Below the pieces are notes generated by a model. The model saw only the letters and a program-made list of their open reading frames with translations. It was not told the DNA's origin and searched no databases. This document shows, piece by piece, positions 40,499-48,931 of a stretch of DNA of 58,297 bases. The DNA is from Verrucomicrobiota bacterium (GTDB taxonomy: Bacteria > Verrucomicrobiota > Verrucomicrobiia > Opitutales > UBA953), in assembly GCA_030831965.1 (NCBI GenBank), contig JAURJZ010000032.1:1-58297 (forward strand), written 5' to 3'. A program made the translations under genes and the position numbers. Each line of letters opens with the position of its first letter. The first letter of the stretch is position 1.

Positions 40499-42007
40499 AT
40501 GGTCCGCGAGATCCTCATCCTCGGCGGCGGCTCCGCCGGCCTGATGACCGCGCTCGCCCTGCTGCGCCGCGCCCCCGGTATCCGGGTCCGCCTCCTCCGC
40601 AGCCCGGCCCTCGGCATCATCGGCGTGGGCGAGGGCAGCACCGCCGACCTCCCCGTCTTCCTCCACAGCTTCCTCGGCATCCCGCCCGCCGAGTTCTTCC
40701 GCGCCGTCAACCCCAGCCTCAAGCTGGGCATTCGCTTCAACTGGGGCAGGGGGGAGCCCTACTTCTACACCTTCGCCGAGGCCATGCGCCAGGTCATCGG
40801 TCCCCGCGAGGTCCCCTGCGGCTTCGCCTGCGGCGGCGACCTTGGCGGCAACCATCCCGCCACCGCCCTGATGGAGCAGGGCAAGGTCTTCCTCCGGCAC
40901 CCGGACGGACCCTGGCCCGACGTGCGCGCCCACTTCGGCTACCATGTCGAGAACCGCGAGCTTGTCGCCTGGCTCGAGTCGACCGCCCTCGCCTGGGGCT
41001 GCGAGATCATCGACGGGGATCTCGCCGAGGCGCCCGTCGCCGACGGGCGCGTCGCCTCCCTCCGCCTCACGGACGGGCGGGAGCTCCGCGCCGACCTCTA
41101 TGTCGACGCCTCCGGCTTCGCCGCCGAGCTCATCGGACGCGCCCTCGGCGAGCCCTTCGTGGGGTTCGCCGACTCGCTTCTTTGCGATCGCGCCGTCGTC
41201 GGCGGCTGGGAGCGCTCCGACGAGGTCCTCCAGGCTTACACGGCGTCCGACGTCATGACGGCCGGGTGGTGCTGGCAGATCGAGCATCCCGGCCGCATCA
41301 ACCGCGGCTACGTCTACTCCAGCCGCTTCCAGTCCGACGCCGACGCCGAGGCCGAGTTCCGCGCCGCCAATCCCAAGGTCGGCCCCACCCGCATCGTCCC
41401 CTTCCGCACCGGGCGTCGCGCGCGCCAGTGGGTCGGCAATGTCTTCGCCGTCGGCAACGCCGCCGGCTTCGTCGAGCCCCTCGAGGCCACCGCGCTGATG
41501 TGCATCAGCCACGCCGCCCGCTTCCTCGCCCTCTCCCTGCGCGACAGCGACGGCGCCCCGCCGCCCAGCCTGGTCGGCGCCACCAACCGCCTCCTCGCCC
41601 GGCAGTGGGACGAGATCCGCGACTTCCTCGCCGCCCACTACCGCTTCCAGTCCCGCCTCGACACCCCCTTCTGGCGGCACTGCCGCGAGCACGTCGCCCT
41701 CCGCGGCGCCGAGCCCATCGCCGCCTACTACCGCGAGAACGGCCCCACCTTCCTCGCCGAGATCGACCTCATCCCGCCGGCCAAGTCCTTCAACCTCCTC
41801 GAGGGCTACTGGACCCACTTCCTCGGCATGGGCGTCCCCCACGCCCGCCCCGACCGGGCCAACCCGGAGGAGGTCGCCGCCTGGCGCGCCCACGTCGCCG
41901 CCAACCGCGGCGACGCCGCCGCCCGCGGCTGGTCCCTCCGCGACACCCTCGCCATCCTCCACGATCCCCGCTGGAGCTGGACACCCGGGTTCTTCGGCCC
42001 CGACTGA
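40499..42007 (+). CDS. Flavin-dependent tryptophan-halogenase-family protein
   Basis: 502 residues. FAD-binding GGGSAG at 9-14 and 'GVGEGSTADL' (42-51, the halogenase GVGEAT region). The catalytic Lys is in 'NPSLKLGIRFNWG' (Lys75), 'YVDASGF' follows, and the family WxWxI motif appears as 'GWCWQIEHPGRINRGYVYSS'. Also present: 'FVGNVFAVGNAAGFVEPLEATALM' (second FAD motif, GNAAGFVEP) and 'GYWTHFLGMGVPHARP'. Known members chlorinate or brominate indoles using FADH2 and halide. The key residues for halogenation are kept, but the substrate is unknown, and no flavin reductase or biosynthetic cluster is beside it. It is followed 50 bases later by a glycosyltransferase-like gene. Confidence 0.88.
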   Translation: MVREILILGGGSAGLMTALALLRRAPGIRVRLLRSPALGIIGVGEGSTADLPVFLHSFLGIPPAEFFRAVNPSLKLGIRFNWGRGEPYFYTFAEAMRQVIGPREVPCGFACGGDLGGNHPATALMEQGKVFLRHPDGPWPDVRAHFGYHVENRELVAWLESTALAWGCEIIDGDLAEAPVADGRVASLRLTDGRELRADLYVDASGFAAELIGRALGEPFVGFADSLLCDRAVVGGWERSDEVLQAYTASDVMTAGWCWQIEHPGRINRGYVYSSRFQSDADAEAEFRAANPKVGPTRIVPFRTGRRARQWVGNVFAVGNAAGFVEPLEATALMCISHAARFLALSLRDSDGAPPPSLVGATNRLLARQWDEIRDFLAAHYRFQSRLDTPFWRHCREHVALRGAEPIAAYYRENGPTFLAEIDLIPPAKSFNLLEGYWTHFLGMGVPHARPDRANPEEVAAWRAHVAANRGDAAARGWSLRDTLAILHDPRWSWTPGFFGPD

Positions 42008-42057
42008 GCCCGTTCGCGGTTGCCTCCCGCCGCCCCCGCCGATTGCCTCGCCAACCG

Positions 42058-42789
42058 ATGGCGACCTTTCTCTGCATGAAGTGGGGCACCAAGTACGGCC
42101 CCGAGTATGTCAACCGGCTCCACTCCATGGTCCGGCGCCACATGTCCGGCCCCTTCCGCTTCGTCTGCCTGACCGACAACCGCGAGGGGCTCGACCCCGC
42201 CGTCGAGGCCTTCCCCATCCCCAGCCTCCGCCTCCCTCCGGGCAGCCCCGAGCGCGGCTGGACCAAGCTCGTCTCCTTCTCCCCCGAGCTCACCGCCCCC
42301 GGCGGCCCCGCGCTGCGCGGCCCCGTGCTCTTCCTCGACATCGACATCGTCATCGTCGGGCCGCTCGACGACTTTTTCCGCGCGCCCGGCGAGTTCCTCA
42401 TCATGCGCGAGCGCAAGCGGCTCCGCATTCAGGGCAACTCCTCCGTCTACCGCTGGACCGCCGGCGCCCACGCCGACGTCCTCGAGCACTTCCGCGCCAA
42501 CCTCGACGCCGTCCGCCGCCGCCACCGCAACGAGCAGGAGTTCCTCGTCGACCACCTCTCGCGCCAGGGCAAGGTCCGCCACTGGCCCGAGACCTGGTGC
42601 CGCAGCTTCAAGCGCCACTGCGTCCGCCCCTTCCCCCTCTCCCTCTTCCAGCCGCCCGCCATCCCGCCCGACGCGCGCATCGTCGTCTTCCACGGCCTGC
42701 CCAACCCGCCCGACGCCCTCGTCGGCCGCAGCGGCAAGTGGTACCGGCGCGTGCTGCCCACGCCCTGGATCGCCGAGCACTGGCGCTGA
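42058..42789 (+). CDS. Glycosyltransferase-like protein
   Basis: 243 residues. N-terminal 'FLCMKWGTKYGPEYVNRLHSMVRRHMSGPFRFVCLTDN' and 'FLDIDIVIVGPLDDFF', whose D-I-D is a DxD-type nucleotide-sugar/metal motif after a hydrophobic strand. Also 'NSSVYRWTAG', 'NEQEFLVDHL' and 'VFHGLPNPPDAL', as in a family of small glycosyltransferases seen in cyanobacteria and alphaproteobacteria. Donor and acceptor are unknown. It is in the same direction as the halogenase-like gene with a short gap, so they may act together; this is inference. The start is the ATG at 42058; the open frame upstream lies inside the halogenase gene. Confidence 0.75.
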   Translation: MATFLCMKWGTKYGPEYVNRLHSMVRRHMSGPFRFVCLTDNREGLDPAVEAFPIPSLRLPPGSPERGWTKLVSFSPELTAPGGPALRGPVLFLDIDIVIVGPLDDFFRAPGEFLIMRERKRLRIQGNSSVYRWTAGAHADVLEHFRANLDAVRRRHRNEQEFLVDHLSRQGKVRHWPETWCRSFKRHCVRPFPLSLFQPPAIPPDARIVVFHGLPNPPDALVGRSGKWYRRVLPTPWIAEHWR

Positions 42790-42801
42790 CGCGCCCCGGC
42801 C

Positions 42802-44220
42802 TCAGGCCGAGGCCTCGCCGCCGCCCGCCGCCTCGCCCGATTCCGCGCCCGACTGCTCGGCCGAGCTCTCCTCGGCCTCCGCCGCCTTGGCCTCCGCCGC
42901 GTTGCGGATGACCGGCTGGGCGTGCAGCGCCCCGTTCGGCAGCTTCGCCACATAGCCCTGGCCCACGAGGAAGACCAGGCCCTCGGCGAACGCCTTCCGC
43001 GCCGCGTCGTCCGCGCCCTCGGGCAGCGCCTTCGCCGCCAGCTGCCCGGCGTTCATCCCGGGCCGGGCGTCGAGCTCGGCCAGGATCCGCGCCATCGCGT
43101 CGGAGAACGTCGTCCGCTCGTCCCGGCAGCGCCGGCGAACGCCGCAGACATAGGTGATGCCCTTCGAGCCGCGGCGATAGAGATGGAAGCCCTCCTTGCG
43201 CAGGCGGCCGCGGATGCCGTTCGCCGTGGCCAGGGGGAAGTGGCGCTGCTCCTCCAGGATCCAAAGCGCGGACTCGCGCAGCGGCCCGGCCGGCAGCTCG
43301 GGCAGCAGGCGTCCGGGGAAGCGGACCCAGGGCAGCTCCCGGACCGCGGCCTCGCGCCGGTGCGCGAGCAGGAACGCCTTGGCGGCGTCGAGCGATTCCA
43401 GCTGCTCGGGCTCGCCCTCCTTCCGGTCCTTGGGCGCGTAGCGCAGCTGCTTGGCGAGCGAGGCCACCCAGGCCGCCACCACCTCCGGCTCGCGGACCAT
43501 CTCGACCGACGACTTGAAGCGGTCGAAGGGCATCCCGGCGAAGTGCCGGGCATGGTGCTCGCGCAGCCTGCGCGTCCAGTCGTGGTGGTTGGGCGCGCCG
43601 AGAACCTCGCCCGTCCGCGGGCAGCGGCCGACCATCTGGAAGACGCCCTTCGGCGCCTCGACCTCCACCTCGACCGTGTCGAAGAAGGCCGCCAGGTGCC
43701 GGGACGCGACGTGCGACACCGCCTCGGCCTCGGTCAGGAAGGGCAGGGCGTCGGGCACCGATTGCCAAAGCCTGGCGTCCGCCGCGACCGGCTTCGCCAC
43801 GACCGACAGCCGGTCCTCCTTGTCGAGGATCAGCTTGGCCACGTCGAACAGCTCGTACGTCACCTGGCTGTCGCGCATCGCCTTGCCCAGCGCCTCGAAC
43901 TTCGCGTCGTCCGGGTAGAACTCGCAGCTCACCGCGAGCCGGGGCGGCTCGGGTCGGGGCTCGAAGCCCCGCTCGCGCCCGCGCCCGCGGTCGCCCTCAT
44001 CCCGCCTGCCGTCGCGCCGCGGCCGGTCGTCGCCGCCCCGGCGCGGCCCGCGGGGAGGGCCGCCCGGGCCGTCGCGCCGGGGCGCGCGATCGCGGTCGTC
44101 GCGGGGGCCGCGCCCGCCTCCGGCTCGCACCGTCTCGGCCGGCCCGCTCGCCCAGGCCGGACCGAAGCCGAGGGACGACAGGTCCAGCTGCGGGTTGTCG
44201 GGCTCCGGTTCGTTGGGCAT
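42802..44220 (-). CDS. RG-rich N-terminal orphan protein, unknown function
   Basis: 472 residues from the ATG at 44220. Residues about 30-95 are a low-complexity Arg/Gly/Asp/Pro region (repeats such as RGPRRGGDDRPRRDGRRD), like RNA-binding RGG tails. The central region has 'FYPDDAKFEALGKAMRDSQVTYELFDVAKLI' and 'NHHDWTRRLREHHARHFAGMPFDRFKSSVEM'. Further on is a helical region with 'GIRGRLRKEGFHLYRRGSKGITYVCGVRRRCRDE', possibly winged-helix-like. The C-terminus is Ala/Glu-rich. I recall similar hypothetical proteins from Verrucomicrobia but no named family. RNA or DNA binding is a reasonable guess, not shown. It is divergent from tRNA-Leu. Confidence 0.7.
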   Translation of the reverse strand: MPNEPEPDNPQLDLSSLGFGPAWASGPAETVRAGGGRGPRDDRDRAPRRDGPGGPPRGPRRGGDDRPRRDGRRDEGDRGRGRERGFEPRPEPPRLAVSCEFYPDDAKFEALGKAMRDSQVTYELFDVAKLILDKEDRLSVVAKPVAADARLWQSVPDALPFLTEAEAVSHVASRHLAAFFDTVEVEVEAPKGVFQMVGRCPRTGEVLGAPNHHDWTRRLREHHARHFAGMPFDRFKSSVEMVREPEVVAAWVASLAKQLRYAPKDRKEGEPEQLESLDAAKAFLLAHRREAAVRELPWVRFPGRLLPELPAGPLRESALWILEEQRHFPLATANGIRGRLRKEGFHLYRRGSKGITYVCGVRRRCRDERTTFSDAMARILAELDARPGMNAGQLAAKALPEGADDAARKAFAEGLVFLVGQGYVAKLPNGALHAQPVIRNAAEAKAAEAEESSAEQSGAESGEAAGGGEASA

Positions 44221-44323
44221 CGCCCCACTCTCGCCTCCCCCTCGCCCCTTTGGCAAGAGCGGGCGAGGCCCTTTTTTTCTTGCGGCAGGGGGTCGCATCG
44301 CCCACTTGTCGGCTTCTTCCCAC

Positions 44324-44404
44324 GCTCAGGTGGTGGAATGGCAGACACGCATGCTTGAGGTGCATGTGCCGAAAGGCGTCAGGGTTCAAGTCCCTGCCTG
44401 AGCA
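44324..44404 (+). tRNA. tRNA-Leu (GAG)
   Basis: Acceptor GCTCAGG (44324-44330) pairs with CCTGAGC (44397-44403), discriminator A44404. Anticodon stem CATGC/GCATG (44350-44354 and 44362-44366), loop TTGAGGT, anticodon GAG at 44357-44359. The variable arm GTGCCGAAAGGCGT and T loop GTTCAAGTC are typical of Leu. No CCA is encoded (ACCCCC follows), unlike the tRNA-Ser in this window, so CCA must be added. A strong terminator follows 8 bases later. Confidence 0.96.
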
Positions 44405-44412
44405 CCCCCTTC

Positions 44413-44443
44413 GACCGACCCGGCCCCGCCGGGTCGGTCTTTT
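44413..44443 (+). terminator. Terminator after tRNA-Leu
   Basis: GACCGACCCGGC (44413-44424) pairs perfectly with GCCGGGTCGGTC (44428-44439) around CCC, then TTTT (44440-44443). Confidence 0.92.
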
Positions 44444-44498
44444 CCGCGACCGCGCGTTCGGTGTTCCCTTTTGCCCGCGCCTCGTGCATCCCTCGCCC

Positions 44499-45794
44499 AT
44501 GTCCAACGGTCGGCTCAATGTCCTCATCCTGGGCTCGGGCGGGAGGGAGCACGCGCTCCTCAAGGCCTGCCTGCGCTCCCCCCGCGTGGCCCGCGTCCAG
44601 GTCGCTCCGGGCAACGGCGGCATGGCCCTCGAGGCCGAGTGCCTGCCGTGCGACATCGCCAACCCCGCCGACGTCCTCGCCCTCGCCCGACGCGCCGCCG
44701 CCGACCTCGTCCTCGTCGGCCCCGAGGTCCCCCTCGCCGCCGGCGTCGTCGACGTCCTCGAGGACGCCGGCATCCTCGCCTACGGCCCCCGCCTCGCCGG
44801 CGCCCGCCTCGAGGCCAGCAAGTCCTTCACCAAGGACTTCCTCGTCCGCCACCGCATCCCCACCGCCGCCGCCGCCACCTTCGCCGCCGTCGCGCCCGCC
44901 CTCGCCCATGTCCGCGCCGGCCGCTTCCCCGTCGTCCTCAAGGCCTCCGGCCTCGCCGCCGGCAAGGGCGTCGTCATCGCCCGCGACCTCGCCGAGGCCG
45001 AGGCCGCCCTCCGCGACATGCTCGAGGCCCGCGTCTTCGGCGCCAGCGGCGACGAGGTCCTTGTCGAGGAATTCATGGAGGGCGAGGAGGCCTCGATCAT
45101 GCTCGTCGTCTGCCGCGACCAGCACCTGATGCTTCCCGCCAGCCAGGACCACAAGCGCGTCGGCGAGGGCGACACCGGTCCCAACACCGGCGGCATGGGC
45201 GCCTACGCCCCCGCCGGCGTCGTCACCCCCGCCGTCGAGGCCCGCGTCCGCGCCGAGATCATCGAGCCCACCCTCCGCGGCCTCCTCGCCGACGGTATCG
45301 ACTACCGCGGCACCCTGTACATCGGCATCATGGTCACCGCCGAGGGCCCGAAGGTCGTCGAGTTCAACGTCCGCTTCGGCGACCCCGAGTGCCAGGTCCT
45401 TCTCCCGCTCCTCGACGGCGACCCCGTCGGCATCTTCGAGTCCGTCGCCCGCGGGACCTTCCGCTCGACCCAGGTCGGCGTCCGGCCCGGCGCCGCCCTC
45501 GTCGTCGTCGTCGCCGCCCACGGCTACCCGGCGGCGCCCCGCCTCGGCGACGCCGTCCAGCTCCCCGCCGACCTCCCCGAGGGGGTCGACATCCTCCATG
45601 GGGGCACCCGCCGCCAGCCCGACGGCACCCTCGTCACCTCGGGCGGCCGCATCCTCGGCGTCGTCGCCCGCGGGGCCGACCTCGCCGAGGCCGCCCGCCG
45701 GGCCTACGGCGTCGTCCCCCGCATCCGCATCGCCGGCGCCCATTTTCGCAGGGATATCGGGGCGCGCCAGCTCCGCCGCGACGGCGCCGCCTGA
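44499..45794 (+). CDS. purD: Phosphoribosylamine--glycine ligase
   Basis: Second step of purine synthesis: joins glycine to phosphoribosylamine with ATP. 431 residues, ATP-grasp: 'NVLILGSGGREHALLKAC', 'VAPGNGGMA', 'LVGPEVPLAAGVVDVLEDAGI', 'EASKSFTKDFLVRHRIPTA', 'VVLKASGLAAGKGVVIA', 'EEFMEGEEASIMLVV', 'DHKRVGEGDTGPNTGGMGAYAPA', 'NVRFGDPECQVLLPLL'. The ATG at 44499 was chosen by the conserved N-terminus. The in-frame extension to 44250 would cross tRNA-Leu and its terminator and is rejected. 39 bases separate it from the phosphatase gene, so read-through into the next operon is possible. Confidence 0.96.
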   Translation: MSNGRLNVLILGSGGREHALLKACLRSPRVARVQVAPGNGGMALEAECLPCDIANPADVLALARRAAADLVLVGPEVPLAAGVVDVLEDAGILAYGPRLAGARLEASKSFTKDFLVRHRIPTAAAATFAAVAPALAHVRAGRFPVVLKASGLAAGKGVVIARDLAEAEAALRDMLEARVFGASGDEVLVEEFMEGEEASIMLVVCRDQHLMLPASQDHKRVGEGDTGPNTGGMGAYAPAGVVTPAVEARVRAEIIEPTLRGLLADGIDYRGTLYIGIMVTAEGPKVVEFNVRFGDPECQVLLPLLDGDPVGIFESVARGTFRSTQVGVRPGAALVVVVAAHGYPAAPRLGDAVQLPADLPEGVDILHGGTRRQPDGTLVTSGGRILGVVARGADLAEAARRAYGVVPRIRIAGAHFRRDIGARQLRRDGAA

Positions 45795-45833
45795 GCGCTT
45801 GAACCCGGGCGCGACTCCCCGCACCCTCGCCCC

Positions 45834-46316
45834 ATGCCGAACGAGCGCGACACCGTCCTCCTCGTCTGCTCCGGCAACACCTGCCGCAGCCCCATGGCCG
45901 AGGCCCTCCTCCGCGCCGCCCTCGCCCGCGAGGAGGGCGCCCTCGCCCGCCTCAAGGTCGCCTCGCGCGGCCTCGCCGCCCATCCCGGCGACCCACCCTC
46001 CGCCAACGCCGTCCGCGCCCTCCGCCCCCTCGGCCTCTCCCTCGACCGCCACCGCAGCCTGTCCCTGTCCCAGGCCGACCTCGACCGCGCCGCCGCCGTC
46101 CTCGTGATGGGCGATTCCCACCTCCAGGCCCTCCGCTCGCGCTTCTCCCCCTTGCCCGCCCACGTGGCCCGTTTCCGGGACTTCCTGCCCGAGGCTTCCG
46201 GCCGCGACATCCCCGACCCCTTCGGCGGCGACCTCCCGGCCTACGAGGATTGCCGCGATTCCATGGTTGAAGCCTTGCCCTCCCTCCTCGCAATGCTTCG
46301 GTCACGCCTCGCATGA
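45834..46316 (+). CDS. ywlE: Low-molecular-weight protein phosphatase, YwlE-like
   Basis: 160 residues. The P-loop CSGNTCRS (12-19) gives nucleophile Cys12 and Arg18; the general acid Asp128 is in 'DIPDPFGG'. The Thr at Cys+4 is the feature that distinguishes protein-arginine phosphatases of the YwlE type from tyrosine phosphatases (Ile/Leu there), so arginine-phosphate specificity is inferred. It overlaps rpiB by 4 bases, and glyA follows. The order ywlE-rpiB-glyA is also known in Bacillus. No McsB arginine kinase is in the window, so a plain LMW phosphatase role is still open. Confidence 0.85.
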   Translation: MPNERDTVLLVCSGNTCRSPMAEALLRAALAREEGALARLKVASRGLAAHPGDPPSANAVRALRPLGLSLDRHRSLSLSQADLDRAAAVLVMGDSHLQALRSRFSPLPAHVARFRDFLPEASGRDIPDPFGGDLPAYEDCRDSMVEALPSLLAMLRSRLA

Positions 46317-46756
46317 GCGCCCCCCTTGTCCTCAGCCTCGGATCCGACCACGCCGGATTCGCCCTCAAGCGGGCCCTGCTCGCCCACCTCGCCGTCCGCG
46401 GCATCGCCGCCCTCGACCGGGGCACGCACGCCGAGGAATCCTGCGATTACCCCGTCTACGCTCGCGCCGTCGCCGCCGACATCGCCTCCGGCGCCGCCGC
46501 CCTCGGCGTCCTCGTCTGCTCCACCGGCGTCGGCATCTCCATCGCCGCCAACAAGGTCCCCGGCATCCGCGCCGCCCTCGTCCACGACGCCGAGACCGCC
46601 GCCCTCGCCCGACGCCACAACGACGCCAACATCCTCTGCCTCGCCGGCCGATCGACCTCCCCCGCGCTCGCCGCCGCCTGCCTCGACGCCTTCCTCGCCG
46701 CCGGGTTCGAGGGCGGCCGCCACGCCCGCCGCGTCGGCCTCATCGAGCCCCGCTGA
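46313..46756 (+). CDS. rpiB: Ribose-5-phosphate isomerase B
   Basis: Interconverts ribose-5-phosphate and ribulose-5-phosphate. 147 residues: '[22 protein letters not shown]' N-terminus, '[17 protein letters not shown]', '[49 protein letters not shown]'. The active-site Cys and the CSTGVG anion loop are intact. It is coupled to the phosphatase gene, and glyA starts 11 bases after the stop. Confidence 0.95.
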   Translation: MSAPLVLSLGSDHAGFALKRALLAHLAVRGIAALDRGTHAEESCDYPVYARAVAADIASGAAALGVLVCSTGVGISIAANKVPGIRAALVHDAETAALARRHNDANILCLAGRSTSPALAAACLDAFLAAGFEGGRHARRVGLIEPR

Positions 46757-46767
46757 GCCCTTTCACC

Positions 46768-48021
46768 ATGACCGCCATCCGCCGCATCCCCCTCGCCCAG
46801 CTCGACCCCGAGATCGCCGCCGCCATCGCCGCGGAGCTCCGCCGCCAGCAGTCCCACATCGAGCTCATCGCCTCGGAGAACTTCACCCTGCCCGCCGTGA
46901 TGGAGGCCCAGGGCAGCGTCCTCACCAACAAGTACGCCGAGGGCTACCCCGGCAAGCGCTGGTACGGCGGCTGCGAGCACGTCGACGTCGTCGAGCAGCT
47001 CGCCATCGACCGCGCCAAGGCCCTCTTCGGCGCCGACCACGCCAACGTCCAGCCCCACTCCGGCAGCCAGGCCAACGCCGCCGTCTACTTCGCCTTCCTC
47101 AAGCCCGGCGACAAGATCCTGACCATGAACCTGTCGCACGGCGGGCACCTCACCCACGGCAACAGCGCCAACTTCTCCGGCAAGCTCTACGCCGTCGCCC
47201 ACTACGGCGTCGGCGCCGACGGCCGCATCAACTACGACGAGGTCGCCGAGATGGCCCGCAAGGAGAAGCCCCGCATGATCACCGTCGGGGCCTCGGCCTA
47301 CGCGCGGACCATCGACTTCGCCCGCTTCGGCGCCATCGCCAAGGAGAACGGCGCCCTCCTCCTCGCCGACATCGCCCACATCGCCGGGCTCGTCGCCGGC
47401 GGCGTCCACCCCTCGCCCGTCCCGCACGCCGACTTCGTCACCACCACCACCCACAAGACCCTCCGCGGCCCCCGCGGCGGCCTCATCCTCTGCAAGGCCG
47501 AGCACGCCAAGGCCATCGACTCCAGCGTCTTCCCCGGCGCCCAGGGCGGCCCCCTCGAGCATGTCATCGCCGCCAAGGCCGTCTGCTTCGGCGAATGCAT
47601 GAAGCCCGAGTTCAAGGAGTACGCCCGCCAGGTCGTCGCCAACTCCCAGGCCCTCGCCGCCGGCCTCGTCCGACGCGGCTTCCGCCTCATCAGCGGCGGG
47701 ACCGACAACCACCTCGCCCTCATCGACCTCCGGCCCAGCCATCCCGACGTCACCGGCAAGGACGCCCAAAACGCCCTCGACGCCGCCCACATCACCACCA
47801 ACAAGAACACCGTTCCCGACGAGACCCGCAGCCCCTTCCAGGCCAGCGGGATACGCGTTGGCACCGCCGCCGTCACCTCCCGCGGCATGGGGGTCGCCGA
47901 GATGGACGTCATCGCCGAGGCCATCTCCGTGGTCCTTTCCGGCCCCCAGGATCCGGCCAAAATCGCCGCCGGTCGCCAATTGGCCGAAGGGCTTTGCCAG
48001 CGGTTCCCCCTGCCTTACTGA
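46768..48021 (+). CDS. glyA: Serine hydroxymethyltransferase
   Basis: PLP enzyme: serine plus tetrahydrofolate to glycine plus methylene-tetrahydrofolate. 417 residues: '[40 protein letters not shown]', '[17 protein letters not shown]', '[10 protein letters not shown]', '[38 protein letters not shown]' (PLP Lys in [11 protein letters not shown]), '[11 protein letters not shown]', '[13 protein letters not shown]'. It supplies glycine and one-carbon units also needed by PurD and the purine pathway. Last gene of the phosphatase-rpiB-glyA operon; a 97-base AT-richer gap follows. Confidence 0.97.
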   Translation: MTAIRRIPLAQLDPEIAAAIAAELRRQQSHIELIASENFTLPAVMEAQGSVLTNKYAEGYPGKRWYGGCEHVDVVEQLAIDRAKALFGADHANVQPHSGSQANAAVYFAFLKPGDKILTMNLSHGGHLTHGNSANFSGKLYAVAHYGVGADGRINYDEVAEMARKEKPRMITVGASAYARTIDFARFGAIAKENGALLLADIAHIAGLVAGGVHPSPVPHADFVTTTTHKTLRGPRGGLILCKAEHAKAIDSSVFPGAQGGPLEHVIAAKAVCFGECMKPEFKEYARQVVANSQALAAGLVRRGFRLISGGTDNHLALIDLRPSHPDVTGKDAQNALDAAHITTNKNTVPDETRSPFQASGIRVGTAAVTSRGMGVAEMDVIAEAISVVLSGPQDPAKIAAGRQLAEGLCQRFPLPY

Positions 48022-48032
48022 GCTCCCAGACC

Positions 48033-48061
48033 TTGTTACACCGCAAAAACCCCATTATTTT
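48033..48061 (+). promoter_or_regulatory. Candidate promoter of the pseudopilin gene
   Basis: TTGTTA (48033-48038), 17-base spacer, TATTTT (48056-48061), in an AT-rich stretch after glyA. A second -10-like box, TACTAA (48107-48112), lies 6 bases before the ATG and would give a leaderless mRNA, so two start sites are possible. Confidence 0.45.
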
Positions 48062-48118
48062 TTGCTTCCCAGCATCCATCCGGACTTCAATATCTGTCAT
48101 CTACCCTACTAACCCCGC

Positions 48119-48841
48119 ATGAACTCCCCCATCCGCAAGCGCTCCGGCTTCACGCTGATTGAGCTGCTCACCGTGATCGCCATCATCGGCATCCTTGCCG
48201 CCGTCCTCTTCCCCGGGGTCCAGGGCGTCATGAAGGCCGCCAAGAAGTCGTCCGCCCAGTCCAAGCTGGTCAACATCGGCAAGGCCTATGTGAACTACAA
48301 CAACTCCGGCAGCGGAGGTAAGTTCATCCGCGCCGGCGCCTGGTCCGTCACCAACAACACCCAGGCCAACACCATCGAGCAGTATGCCGCCGTCCTCGCC
48401 TTCAACGTCGACCTTAACGAGGCCGAGCTCTGGTATGTCGAGGCCGACCCCTCCAACGAGTCCGCCATCTTCGCCAAGCAGGTACTCGAGGGTGCCGGCG
48501 ACTCCCGCACGATTGCCACCAAGATGTCCTCGGCCAGCGCCGACAACGGCTTCATCTCCTGGTCCGCCTATTCCCCCACCACCCGCAACATCGGCACGAA
48601 CACCCCTCTCCTCTGGACCCGCGGGCTCGGCACCGATGGCAAGTGGGACGCCACCGCCGGCGTTTGGGGTTCCGAGGGCGGCCACATCGTCTTCGGCGAC
48701 GCCCACGTCCTCTGGGTCGCCAACACCAGCGACGCCGAGACCAAGTTCGTCGACCGCGTCTCCCCCGGCCAGACCACCGAGAACTGGAAGCGCGCCATCA
48801 CCTCGACGCTCTTCGCGGGCACCGAGCTGAAGTCCAAGTAA
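48119..48841 (+). CDS. Type II secretion/type IV-like pseudopilin
   Basis: 240 residues. The prepilin leader 'NSPIRKRSGFTLIELLTVIAIIGILAAVLFPG' has the G-FTLIE cleavage/methylation site (Gly10/Phe11, Glu15) and the ~20-residue hydrophobic spine. The C-terminal 'GGHIVFGDAHVLWV' resembles the processing-associated 'F.DGHV' ending of PVC pseudopilins. The middle is a globular, Asn/Ser/Ala-rich domain. It is an isolated gene with its own promoter and terminator, unlinked to secretion-machinery genes, as is common for the expanded pseudopilin families of Verrucomicrobia and Planctomycetes. The partner machinery is outside the window. Confidence 0.88.
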   Translation: MNSPIRKRSGFTLIELLTVIAIIGILAAVLFPGVQGVMKAAKKSSAQSKLVNIGKAYVNYNNSGSGGKFIRAGAWSVTNNTQANTIEQYAAVLAFNVDLNEAELWYVEADPSNESAIFAKQVLEGAGDSRTIATKMSSASADNGFISWSAYSPTTRNIGTNTPLLWTRGLGTDGKWDATAGVWGSEGGHIVFGDAHVLWVANTSDAETKFVDRVSPGQTTENWKRAITSTLFAGTELKSK

Positions 48842-48861
48842 TCCCCGCCCCAGGCATCGCG

Positions 48862-48892
48862 CGGGCCCCGGATTCCGGGGCCCGTTTGTTTT
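48862..48892 (+). terminator. Terminator of the pseudopilin gene
   Basis: CGGGCCCCGG (48862-48871) pairs with CCGGGGCCCG (48875-48884) around ATT, then TTTGTTTT. It lies 20 bases after the stop. Confidence 0.92.
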
Positions 48893-48931
48893 AGGGTTTC
48901 CCCGCCCCGCCGCCGGGCCTCATCGTGCCCC

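Noticed and set aside
44250-44498. N-terminal extension of purD
   Set aside because: It would translate through tRNA-Leu and its terminator; the conserved PurD N-terminus begins at the ATG at 44499.
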